Positions 1-6,653 of a stretch of 38,109 nt of DNA are shown piece by piece. The notes under the pieces are model-generated. The model was not told where the DNA came from. It did not search any database and saw nothing but the letters and a program-made list of their open reading frames with translations. Each line of letters begins with the position of its first letter. Position 1 is the first letter of the stretch. The position numbers and the translations under genes were made by a program. Source of the stretch: an uncultured cyanobacterium (GTDB lineage Bacteria; Cyanobacteriota; Cyanobacteriia; PCC-6307; Cyanobiaceae). The stretch is from positions 1 to 38,109 of the forward strand of contig CAIOGZ010000038.1 in NCBI GenBank assembly GCA_903858015.1. Direction: 5' to 3'.

Positions 1-141
1 CAATCACGAAAACCATGAGCAAGCAGAGGCACCGCCGGCGCAGCCAAGGCGGAACCACTCCGGAAACGACGCCCCAGACCGGGTCGGGGGTGGCTCACTT
101 TTCGGTGTCGGAAGTGGCGCAGTTTTGGATGTCGGTTGACA
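1..141. mobile_element. End of an IS21-like insertion sequence
   Basis: Read on the minus strand from 141, the sequence starts TGTCAACCGACATCCAAAAC. It then repeats the theme as CCGACACCGAAAAGTGAGCC. Two tandem copies of a roughly 20-bp motif inside a terminus are typical of IS21-family ends, where they are multiple transposase binding sites. The other edge of the window (37969 onward) carries a closely matching terminus in the opposite orientation. The transposase genes lie outside the window. An open frame runs from about 3 through the terminus to 162 and could be the tail of an IstB-like protein, but I cannot confirm that. Confidence 0.75.
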
Positions 142-159
142 AGCTTCTCGGTGTGGGGT

Positions 160-597
160 TCACGTAACCCAGGCTGCGCCGGCCTTGCTGCCTGCTGGCG
201 GGGCGGTGGGCTTGTCGCTGGCCCAGGGCAGCGTGACCTCCAGCCCGCTGGTTGCCGGGATGAGCAGGCTCAAAGCAACGGAGCCAGTGAAGAACATCCG
301 CCGCGCTGGACCGGCTTCCCTGGCGCCAGTGTCAACGCCGCTGGCGTTGCTCTTGCGTTGGGTGGAGAGGTTCTGGCCATCGAGGCCGGCGAAATCGTCG
401 TCGGCTGCATCATCGGTGCGGTCGCCCAGGCTTGTTTCACTAGGGATCAGCAAACCGCTCTGATACCAGCGGTTCGTGGGTCGATCGAGCACCTCCTCAC
501 GAAGCTCAGCCGCCTTCTCAGTGCGCCCTTCCAACTCCAGCTGGGCAAGGATGCCCGGGGTTGGGGCCACCAGATCAAGGCTGAGGGACTGGATCAA
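160..597 (-). pseudogene. N-terminal fragment of a DrmA-like (DISARM) helicase
   Basis: About 145 residues remain. The start reads like the N terminus I associate with DrmA-type defence helicases: a DLVAP segment, a charged helix, RWYQSGLLIPSE, an Asp-rich stretch and FFTGSVALSLLIPA followed by a beta-strand LEVTLPWAS. The frame then loses family character and stops at 160, only 19 bp from the IS end, so the gene was cut at or near the IS insertion. No helicase motifs remain. The start is uncertain: the frame stays open upstream past 597 (a TTG) into the end of the PIN gene at 632, with AAGGA near 627 but no ATG. The DrmA assignment is from memory of the family; another large defence helicase with the same N-terminal domain is possible. 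Confidence 0.45.
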
Positions 598-631
598 CTG
601 GCTGCGAACCTGGGCAGAGGTGGTGATTCCT

Positions 632-1023
632 TCACCAGAGCAGACGGCAGGGGAAGGTGGCCAGCGCAGGGTCGAGGCTTACCAGTTGCAGACCCTCCAA
701 CTCAGCTTGGGCTGCCAGCAGCCGATCGAAGCGATCCCGGTGGGCCTGCCTGTATCCACCGGCGTGGACGCCATGATGCAACGGCACGGCCAGCGGCTCG
801 AAACCCTGTTGTTGCAGGAGTGAAGGTAGATCCTGGCGCAACTGTTCGGCGCCGGGTAGTTTGCCCAGGCGACCTTTGGTCGCAATCTCCCAGCCGGAGG
901 CAGCGCTCACAAAGATCGTGGCCGCTGCATCGTTGATGGCCGCGTAGGCGATGGCTGAGAGCTTCTCGGGTTCCACCAACCACCAGAGCAGTGCATGGGT
1001 GTCCAGCGGGAGGATGGGGCCAT
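632..1023 (-). pseudogene. PIN-domain toxin, start codon out of frame
   Basis: The body is a normal VapC-like PIN RNase of about 127 residues. It has LDTHALLWWL with the first catalytic Asp, SGWEIATKGRLGKL with the Glu, HRDRFDRLLAAQA with the third acidic pair, and a typical end LVSLDPALATF...LLW. The expected ATG at 1021-1023 overlaps the antitoxin stop (TGATG), as is usual. It is out of frame with the PIN body, however, so a one-base indel lies within the first few codons (about 1000-1020). No good in-frame start is visible. The upstream antitoxin is also damaged, so the whole pair is probably dead. Confidence 0.65.
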
Positions 1024-1274
1024 CAAGAGGGCAAAGGGGCGTCGAGCGCGTCAAGCTCGTCGGGGGGCAGAGGGGCGAGAAGCACATCGATGGGGGGAAG
1101 TTGCAGTTGACCCCGCAGCAACCCGGGTTACGGCTGGGGTTGATTTGTCTCCAGCGGAACCAGCCGTGCCCAGGGCTTGCCGTCCTTGGCCACCAGGATC
1201 GTTTCGCCTGCATGGGCGGCGTCGATCAGCCTGGAGAACTGGGTTTTGGCTTCGTAAACATTGACGGTGCGCAT
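1023..1274 (-). pseudogene. Phd/YefM-type antitoxin with an in-frame stop
   Basis: The start MRTVNVYEAKTQFSRLID, followed by AGETILVAKDGKPWARLVPL, is the Phd/YefM DNA-binding fold. A TAA at 1128-1130 ends the open frame after 48 codons. Reading on in the same frame gives PGLLRGQ, then PLPPDELDALDAPL and a stop at 1023-1025. That is the normal C-terminal toxin-binding tail, for a full length of about 83 residues. The change is therefore a nonsense mutation inside an otherwise complete gene. Loss of the C-terminal tail would normally abolish toxin neutralisation, which fits the frameshift in the neighbouring PIN gene. Confidence 0.65.
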
Positions 1275-1836
1275 GGAGGGCTCCAGGCAGAAACCTACAT
1301 TAGTCCAGATGTGGGTCCATGGCTGGATCGTCCTGAGTTTCGCTGGCTGTCTTGGCGCAATCGAGGCAGAAAGCCATGGTGAGCTCTCTAGAGAAACCAA
1401 GGAAAGAAGGGATCTAGCTAGATGTAAATGAAGCCCATTCCCCCAGTCGTTTGCTACATGAACATTCTGAAGAGTTGTCCAGCCTTCATTGCTTGATCGC
1501 CTGAGTCGAAGCCTTCGCTTGTCGACCTTGATTTCTCGACCCGCCCAGCTCATGTCAAGCTTTCCAATGCGGATTAAGGTAGGCGGCTCCATTTTTATGA
1601 CTAGCGAAGGCTTTCCTTTTCTTGATCGAACAATAATCCTAGGGCCCTTGATCCTCACATCCCATGTACTGAGCAATATCTTGCTGAAGAATGAGCTGCT
1701 AATGGCACGGTATTTCGTCTTGAACTGTCATTTTTTCAAATGGCGGAGCAGCCCTGGGTGTTCCCAAGATTTTTACAACCAATTGCTGTGCAAATGATGG
1801 CGTAGTTGGCTTTCGTGGCCTAGATTTGTCTCTAGA
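1275..1836. other. Intergenic stretch with a possible minus-strand ORF remnant
   Basis: This part is less GC-rich than its flanks. A minus-strand frame from 1676 to about 1380 has a natural-looking basic protein composition (MLSTWDVRIKGPRIIVRS...), but I cannot assign a family and it runs by chance into the antitoxin frame. No RNA gene, terminator or promoter can be supported here. Confidence 0.25.
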
Positions 1837-2100
1837 GAATGGGCGAAGCAAGGACAGGGACAGCCGAATCTGAACACCGATATCACCAAATCAATCAATT
1901 GCCTCCCCCCTGCCGCCTTTAGAAGAGCAGGTGGACATCCTCGGAAAACTAGGCAAGGGTCTTTTCCTATTTGACACTCTGGTTTCTGAGGCAGAAAAAG
2001 CGCAATAGCTTCTTGGTGAACGCCGCTCCGCCCTGATCTCCGCCGCCGTCGCCGGCCAGATCGATGGGCGGGGGCTGGTGTCTGAGGCCGAGGCTGCATG
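1837..2100 (+). pseudogene. 3' remnant of a type I restriction specificity gene (hsdS)
   Basis: Three reading frames together spell the C-terminal end of an HsdS subunit. QPNLNTDITKSI lies at about 1862-1897, PPLPPLEEQVDILGKL then LFDTLVSEAEKA at about 1905-2003, and LLGERRSALISAAVAGQIDG at 2009-2068. These match the usual second half of an HsdS target-recognition repeat: N(L)NTDI..., LPPLEEQ, a coiled coil, then ERRSALISAAVTGQID. The frame changes near 1900-1910 (within the C-rich run) and near 2004-2010, and the frame closes at TAG 2006-2008. The 5' part with the target-recognition domains is missing, so this is a non-functional scrap. Confidence 0.75.
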
Positions 2101-2151
2101 GGCAGCACCCCATCGTGCAGGCGGAGGTTTGGCTGAGCGACTGAGGATCGC

Positions 2152-2526
2152 TCAGGGCAAGTCCAACCAGTCCCTCAGGGCCAGATCCAGCTCGATCAGC
2201 ACCTGGGGCTCCAGCTGCCCCACTACGGCTCCCAGCGCCTGGATCGGCACGCTGAACAGCTTGTCTACCATCAACTGCGATGGTTTGCGCAGGCCATTGC
2301 GTGGCGAGGGAGCCACCGCAATCCGCACCAGCGGTGCCTGTACCACGGTGCTGGTGAGCGGACAGAGCGTGACGCTGGGATGGGCCTGCAGCCAGCGGTC
2401 GGCCTGCACCACCACCGCTGGCCGTGGCTTGCCGGCATACACCCCTGGACTGGCGACGGTCAGCACCGTTCCCCGGCGCAGAGTCGCATTCAGCGCTGCC
2501 GCAGCGACCGCCTCCTCTTCCGTCAT
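2152..2526 (-). CDS. MazF/PemK-type endoribonuclease toxin
   Basis: This 124-residue protein has the SH3-like MazF layout: RRGTVLTVASPGVYAGKPRP followed by AVVVQADRW, then SVTLCPLTSTVV, APLVRIAVAPSPRNGLRKPS and QLMVDKLFSVPI. The family cleaves RNA at short motifs and is held inactive by a partner antitoxin. Its ATG overlaps the stop of the RHH gene by four bases (2523-2526), so the two are translationally coupled. A short N-terminal extension (MTEEEAVAAAALNATL) precedes the core. The core looks intact with no visible lesion, which makes this one of only two apparently complete toxin-antitoxin pairs in the left region. Confidence 0.85.
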   Translation of the reverse strand: MTEEEAVAAAALNATLRRGTVLTVASPGVYAGKPRPAVVVQADRWLQAHPSVTLCPLTSTVVQAPLVRIAVAPSPRNGLRKPSQLMVDKLFSVPIQALGAVVGQLEPQVLIELDLALRDWLDLP

Positions 2527-2747
2527 GCGGTCCAGTCGCTCCAGTCAGGCACCTGCTCGCTCCAGTTCGGGGCCTCCAGCCCAGCCAGGAGTTGCGACTG
2601 GCGGCGGGCTTCCCCATCGTCGCCGTGGCGGAGCAGGTACTGGCTGATGGCCTCGCGGATGCAGGCACTGCGGCTCTTGCCCAGTTGATGCGCCAACAGG
2701 TCGAGCCTGCGCTCCAGCTCGGGCTCCATTCGCACACCGATCACCAT
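2523..2747 (-). CDS. Ribbon-helix-helix antitoxin of the MazF pair
   Basis: This 74-residue protein begins MVIGVRMEPELERRLDLLAH and continues LGKSRSACIREAISQYL: a beta strand, then helix-turn-helix spacing, as in CopG/MetJ-type RHH DNA-binding domains. The C-terminal part (ARRQSQLLAGLEAPNW...) is a plausible toxin-binding tail rich in Trp and acidic residues. I chose the ATG at 2745-2747 because the domain starts there; the longer open frame to 2822 has no domain character. RHH antitoxins usually repress their own promoter as dimers together with the toxin. Confidence 0.8.
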   Translation of the reverse strand: MVIGVRMEPELERRLDLLAHQLGKSRSACIREAISQYLLRHGDDGEARRQSQLLAGLEAPNWSEQVPDWSDWTA

Positions 2748-2941
2748 GGCGCCGTACGTGCAACGGTTCGTACAACAGCCTAGGTGCCTTGGCTGGCGGC
2801 GGTGCTGGCCCTGCGGTGCCAATGGCTGGACCGAATGGAAGAACGCCCAGGGGCACAGCTTGCACCAGTTGCAGCGAGAGCCCCAGATCGGAGCCGCATC
2901 ATCCGACTAGCCTGCTAGCAGCGAGCAAGCAGCCCCGGGCG

Positions 2942-3163
2942 ATGCGCACCCTCTACATCCGCCACGTGCCCGACGAGGTGGCCGCAGGGTTGGAGAAGCT
3001 CGCAGCCCAGGCGGGTCTGCCCCTGAGCACCTTCGCGCTTCAGGAGCCCACCGAATCCGCCCGGCGAGCCGACAACGCCCAGCTGCTGAACGCCCTGCCC
3101 TCCCTCCCGATCGAGCGCGCCAGCATCCTGGAAGCCCTGGCCGACAGCCGCGCCGAGCGCTGA
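2942..3163 (+). CDS. vapB: FitA/VapB-like RHH antitoxin
   Basis: This 73-residue protein begins MRTLYIRHVPDEVAAGLEKL and continues AAQAGLPLSTFALQE, the FitA-type ribbon-helix-helix with the usual 'IR.VPDEV...L...A...G.S...F' pattern. The C-terminal half ends LPIERASILEALADSRAER, a typical toxin-wrapping tail. The ATG at 2942 is chosen because it opens the domain; the longer frame upstream is not protein-like. The stop overlaps the toxin start as TGATG, so the two genes form one operon. Confidence 0.85.
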   Translation: MRTLYIRHVPDEVAAGLEKLAAQAGLPLSTFALQEPTESARRADNAQLLNALPSLPIERASILEALADSRAER

Positions 3164-3546
3164 TGGTGGTGATCGATACCTCGCTGCTGGTCGATGCCCT
3201 GCTGGTGGCTGGCCCTGCCCGGGTCCGGCTGGCAAGCGACAACCTGCAGGCTCCGGAGCTGATCGATGCCGAGCTCCTCTCGGTGCTGCGCAGGCTGGTC
3301 CTGGCCGACAAACTGCAGGAAGGTGATGGCCTGCAGGCACTGGCCACCGCCGACCGACTGGGCCTGCGCCGCCACCAAATGCGCTCCCTCTGGCCCCGGG
3401 CCTGGGAGCTGCGCTCCAACCTCTCCGCCTACGACGCCCTGTATGGGGCCCTGGCCGAGCAGCTCAATGCGCCCCTGCTGACTGCCGATGCCCGCTTCGC
3501 CAGGGCAGCGGGGCTGCGGTGCCTGGTGGAGGTGGTTGGGTCGTGA
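3163..3546 (+). CDS. vapC: VapC-like PIN-domain RNase toxin
   Basis: This 127-residue PIN protein has all the acidic positions expected for metal-dependent RNase activity: MVVIDTSLLVDAL at the start, IDAELLSVLRR in the middle, LSAYDALYGALAEQL and LLTADARFARAAGL near the end. The length is normal and there is no interruption. It follows the antitoxin with a one-base overlap. The layout (RHH antitoxin, then PIN) is the FitAB/VapBC type. The pair looks functional, unlike the damaged pair at 0.6-1.3 kb. Confidence 0.88.
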   Translation: MVVIDTSLLVDALLVAGPARVRLASDNLQAPELIDAELLSVLRRLVLADKLQEGDGLQALATADRLGLRRHQMRSLWPRAWELRSNLSAYDALYGALAEQLNAPLLTADARFARAAGLRCLVEVVGS

Positions 3547-3624
3547 TCTGCCCCATCACGGCCGGGGGCCCTGGCCTGATCCGGCAAATCCCCGCAAGAT
3601 CAACGTATCAATCCCGGTATCATC

Positions 3625-3729
3625 ATGGCCAATGCCCGTCTTGAGGTCCGCCTCAGCGATCAGGTCAACGAGCGCCTCGAAGCCCTTGCCGCTGCCGAAG
3701 GGCTCACCAAGACCAATGTCTTCCGCTGA
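3625..3729 (+). pseudogene. Truncated RHH antitoxin start (34 codons)
   Basis: MANARLEVRLSDQVNERLEA followed by LAAAEGLTKTNVFR is a clear first half of a ribbon-helix-helix protein. It meets a stop at 3727-3729 right where the second helix should continue. The next bases, in another frame, belong to an hsdR remnant. So this is the 5' scrap of an antitoxin joined to unrelated DNA. Confidence 0.6.
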
Positions 3730-3731
3730 GC

Positions 3732-3981
3732 CTCCACCACGAAGTCGCCTTCGGGCGCGAGATCTGCGATCAGCTCGGCGCCAACGGCTGGATCTACGAG
3801 CAAAGCAGCGCCGACGCCTACGACCGCCAACTCGCCCTCTACCCGCCCGATCTGATCGCCTGGGTGCAGGAAGCCCAGCCCGCTGCCTGGGAGCTGCTGC
3901 AGATAAACCACGGCTCCAAGGCCAGCGCCACGCTGCTGGAGCGGGTGCGGCGACAGCTTGATCAAGTCGGCAGCCTCGATT
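3732..3981 (+). pseudogene. N-terminal fragment of type I restriction subunit HsdR
   Basis: The frame reads LHHEVAFGREICDQLGANGW, IYEQSSADAYDRQLALYPPD, LIAWVQEAQPAAWELLQINH and GSKASATLLERVRRQL. This is the characteristic start of the large family of HsdR-type DEAD/DEAH restriction proteins ('F...EICD.LA..GWLY..... YDR..ALF..D...WVQ..QP.AWE.L'). Only about 80 codons remain. It has no own start codon in frame and passes at 3982 directly into DNA copied from the rad52 neighbourhood. No nuclease or helicase motifs are left. Together with the hsdS scrap at 1.8-2.1 kb it suggests that a type I system was once present and has been deleted. Confidence 0.75.
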
Positions 3982-4241
3982 GGGAAGAGCACGGTGGTGA
4001 TCGGTCCTTCGCCCTCGCCGCGGGTGTCGTCGGTGATCACCCATAGCTTGCCGTGTTCAGGGGTGAGGTAGCTGGAGAAGAGGCGGCCATCGCCGCTGCG
4101 GGCGGCTTCGTTGTTGGCGGCTTTGTCGTCTTCGCTGAGGTCGCCCCAGTCGCCGGCGGCATGGCGATCGAGCAGGGCGGTGATCAGCGCGGGTGGCACG
4201 GCGGCGGCTACGGCGGCGGTGGCCACCACGCGGCCGAGGTT
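3982..4241 (-). repeat. Second copy of the small plasmid-type gene at 17736-17995
   Basis: These 260 bases match 17736-17995 base for base except for about a dozen substitutions, with no gaps seen. On the minus strand they encode most of the 93-residue protein found intact at 17723-18004 (PPALITALLDRHAAGDWGDL, then SEDDKAANNEAARSGDGRLF). Here the start MLHNLGR is replaced: the match ends at 4241 at the edge of the 32-bp inverted repeat. The C-terminal end is replaced where the copy joins the hsdR remnant. It is therefore a truncated, non-functional paralogous copy. Confidence 0.85.
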
Positions 4242-4696
4242 TGTCTGCGCGGGTGCTGGATCCAGGCGAGGTGGCGCTGCTCGCTGATCAGCCCGGCGAT
4301 CGAGGGGGTGGCATCAGGCACCTGGAAGGCGGAGCGGAAGGCGCTTGACAGCATGTCGAGATCTAGCGAGGGGATGCCGGTGGAAATCGGCTTGGGGCGT
4401 TGATCGAGCGGCATCGAGGCCAGGGCGAGGCATTCACCGATGCCATCGGCTACCGAAAGCACGCTGCGGCGATCGCGGCAGTAACCGGTGGTGAGGGCCG
4501 TCGCCCCATTCACCGCCGTGCGGCAGGTCTGGATTTCGGCCTCGATCGGTCCATCGAGCTGTTGGCACTGCAGCAGTTGTTCGAGGGCGCCATAGAACAC
4601 CTGCCGCGCCTTGGCGGCCTGGAACAAATCGCAGGCGATCGGAAAATCAGTCGGAGAGCAGCGCTGGGCCGAGTCGACCAACTCGGCTAGGGCCAT
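4208..4696 (-). pseudogene. Chimeric ORF: unknown N-terminal part fused to a Rad52 C-terminal tail
   Basis: From the ATG at 4694-4696 the frame gives MALAELVDSAQRCSPTDFPI, then ACDLFQAAKARQVFYGALEQ, a protein-like helical sequence of unknown family. Near 4345 it runs into AFRSAFQVPDATPSIAGLIS, then EQRHLAWIQH. That is the same tail as the Rad52 protein encoded at 18088-19473. The DNA at 4253-4344 matches 18157-18248 closely (92 bp, a handful of differences). The join to Rad52 DNA is seamless in frame, which suggests recombination between a Rad52-type gene and another gene, or a deletion. After the tail the frame continues into the inverted repeat and the small-gene copy, where it is meaningless. 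Confidence 0.5.
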
Positions 4697-5047
4697 AACG
4701 CCGTTGAGATCGCCAGCCGGCTTGCGATCCGCGCCGACTCGGTGCGGCGCTACCTCAGCCAGGCCGACCAACGCATCGGCGTGCGCGATCGCGTCCAGGC
4801 GGTGGGCTGGTGCCTCAGCCACGGCTTGATCACGCGGCAGGAACTGGATCGCCGCTACCGCCCCTGCAGCAACGGCAGCCACAGGAGCTGGCCATCGCCA
4901 GGGTCCGAGCAGCGGAAGCTGGGGATCGGCCCCATCGCCTCGATCGCACGGCAGCCGGGCGACAGAATCACCAGGTGGGAGAGGCTGAATGCCTCCAACG
5001 GTTGCAGCGGCAGCGGGATCCAGCACCCGCGCAGACAAACCTCGGCC
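4232..5047. repeat. Perfect 32-bp inverted repeat around a 752-bp segment
   Basis: The left arm 4232-4263 begins GGCCGAGGTTTGTCTGCGCG. The right arm 5016-5047 is its exact reverse complement over all 32 bases. The left arm ends at the GGATCC that is part of the Rad52-tail copy. The enclosed DNA holds the chimeric ORF and a HTH fragment and has no recombinase or transposase. It could be an inverted duplication made during rearrangement, or an invertible segment. The sequence shows only the repeat itself. Confidence 0.8.
4697..4862 (+). pseudogene. Fragment of a LuxR-type DNA-binding domain
   Basis: The plus-strand frame reads NAVEIASRLAIRADSVRRYL, then SQADQRIGVRDRVQAVGWCL and SHGLIT. This matches the recognition half of a LuxR/NarL helix-turn-helix ('EIA..L.IS..TV..H...A...LGV.DR.QAV..A...GLI'). 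It begins inside the domain, exactly at the start codon of the divergent chimeric ORF, and has no receiver or start of its own. It is most likely the tail of a response regulator brought here by rearrangement. Confidence 0.5.
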
Positions 5048-5885
5048 AGGGCGGCGGGTTTGGGATCGGTACTGATTGGCAAGCCGCTGGTGATGGATAG
5101 CCGTGGGTAATGCGGTCCACCGTTATGGGCTGGCTGCTGCCATAGGTGTGGGGTGCTGCAATGATGGCAAACCAGTTGATCCGTTGATCAGGCGAAGGAG
5201 CGGCGGCAAGTGCAGCAGCAGCTTTAGATCAATTTCCTATTATTTTAGCCGTTTTGCAACACTGGGCCCAGCCTTTAATGTGCAGATTGAAGTGGTTGCA
5301 GCCGTTCCATCCAGGCTGGCTGGCATAGCCGTTGGTGGTGCAGGGACCCTGAACCGGCCGGCTACTGCACGATGTCCAAGGAAATGAGCTGCACCTTCTT
5401 GGCCGGGGGTGGGCTCACTGGCCTGGTGTAACCCAGGGCGGTGCCGCTTAGGCTTGGCACGGGATCAAGTTCCAGGGACCAGGCCCCAAGGGGGCAAACC
5501 AGATCGCGCCCATCCCTTCCCAAGCCAAACGCTGCTCTTGAGTGGCAGGCAGGAACTATAGGCAGGGACCATAGAGCGCAAGAAGAGGATGAAAGGTGGC
5601 CTTTAAAGTCGAGGAGCATGTGTTCGCTGTTGTCGCACGAGCTGCTTGGCGCCTATGGACCCAGTCGGTGCAGCGATTATGCCGCTTTCTCGCGCGGATC
5701 GGCATGGTTTACTAGAGCCTCCTTGGTGTGGCTGCGTAGTATTGAAACGCCAAGTAAGGACTGGACAACTGCCAGGCCTGAATCAACACTCAGGGCAGGG
5801 GCGTGAGCCTGAGCCAACGACTTGGCTTGATTCCTGGACTATCCAGGCCGTTCCTAAAGCTATCTGAATCTAGCCAATTACCAAC
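5048..5885. other. Gene-poor stretch before the protease operon
   Basis: No convincing gene is seen. A minus-strand frame at 5362-5619 (ending LDPVPSLSGTALGYTRPVSP, then PPAKKVQLISLDIVQ) looks somewhat protein-like, but I do not recognise it. The segment around 5220-5260 is AT-rich compared with its surroundings. No promoter for the downstream protease gene can be named with confidence. Confidence 0.3.
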
Positions 5886-6653
5886 ATGGCCGCACAAGTC
5901 AGCTCTTCCAGCTACCTGACAAGGAACCGCATCTCCCTTGGGCCCTTTCGACCACCACCAGGGAATGAAAAAGGAGTGGCCCTTGCCATAACACAGCTAG
6001 CAGCAATCATCTCATATTTTCTTGAAAATTTATGGGGCATAACGGAGAGAATGCTCAGCCTGCTATCAGTCAATGCTTCTTTAGATATTACGCTAGTTGC
6101 CCAAGAAAGGGACAAATGGTGCTATGCGGCAGTCGCAGTCAGCATCGCAAAGTATTACGATGAGAAATCCGATTGGGCTCAATGCATGCTAGCGTCTGAA
6201 AACCTATCCGATGTGGAGAAAAAAACTTCCAAGAACTACTGTTGCGACAATCCTGAAGATGAAGACTGCAATACAGAAGGATTCATCTATAATATCGATA
6301 CTCAGCAGGGAGCACTTGTTACAACCAAGAATTTTGGACAATGGATAAAGGGGCCCGCAGAAGCCTTGCCAATTTACGTGGAGATCCGCTCAGGGCGTCC
6401 CGTCATAGCCCTTCACCGATACAAGATCCAAGTTGATCCAGATAATGTAGTGGAACTTGGTCACTTCACTGTGATCTCCAAATACGATCACATGTGGCAG
6501 GCAGAACTCATGCTCTATATACAGGATCCCTGGGACAAACTTGGCTTTAAGGACAACTCCATTTCCTATGAAAAATTTAAGACCTATTGGGCTTATGATG
6601 GAATTTGGACTTATACGTACTTCACAAAAAGTAGCAAACAGGCCAAAGTATGA
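5886..6653 (+). CDS. Papain-like cysteine protease (C39/AvrRpt2-like fold)
   Basis: This is a 255-residue protein. After about 75 residues with a hydrophobic segment (IAQLAAIISYFL-like, no clear signal peptide) comes ITLVAQERDKWCYAAVAVSI, followed by AKYYDEKSDWAQCMLA. This is the active-site signature of the bacterial papain-like family ('QE...WCWAA...SI..YY......QC'), with Cys in WCYAA as nucleophile. LGHFTVISKYDH supplies the catalytic His and YIQDPWD the Asp. A Cys cluster (NYCCDNPEDEDCN) sits where relatives carry a CC motif. The codon use and lower GC content differ from the core genes downstream, hinting at transfer. Its stop overlaps the next ATG by four bases (ATGA), so it is co-translated with an unknown partner. 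Known relatives include secreted effectors and peptide-processing enzymes; the substrate here is unknown. Confidence 0.75.
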   Translation: MAAQVSSSSYLTRNRISLGPFRPPPGNEKGVALAITQLAAIISYFLENLWGITERMLSLLSVNASLDITLVAQERDKWCYAAVAVSIAKYYDEKSDWAQCMLASENLSDVEKKTSKNYCCDNPEDEDCNTEGFIYNIDTQQGALVTTKNFGQWIKGPAEALPIYVEIRSGRPVIALHRYKIQVDPDNVVELGHFTVISKYDHMWQAELMLYIQDPWDKLGFKDNSISYEKFKTYWAYDGIWTYTYFTKSSKQAKV

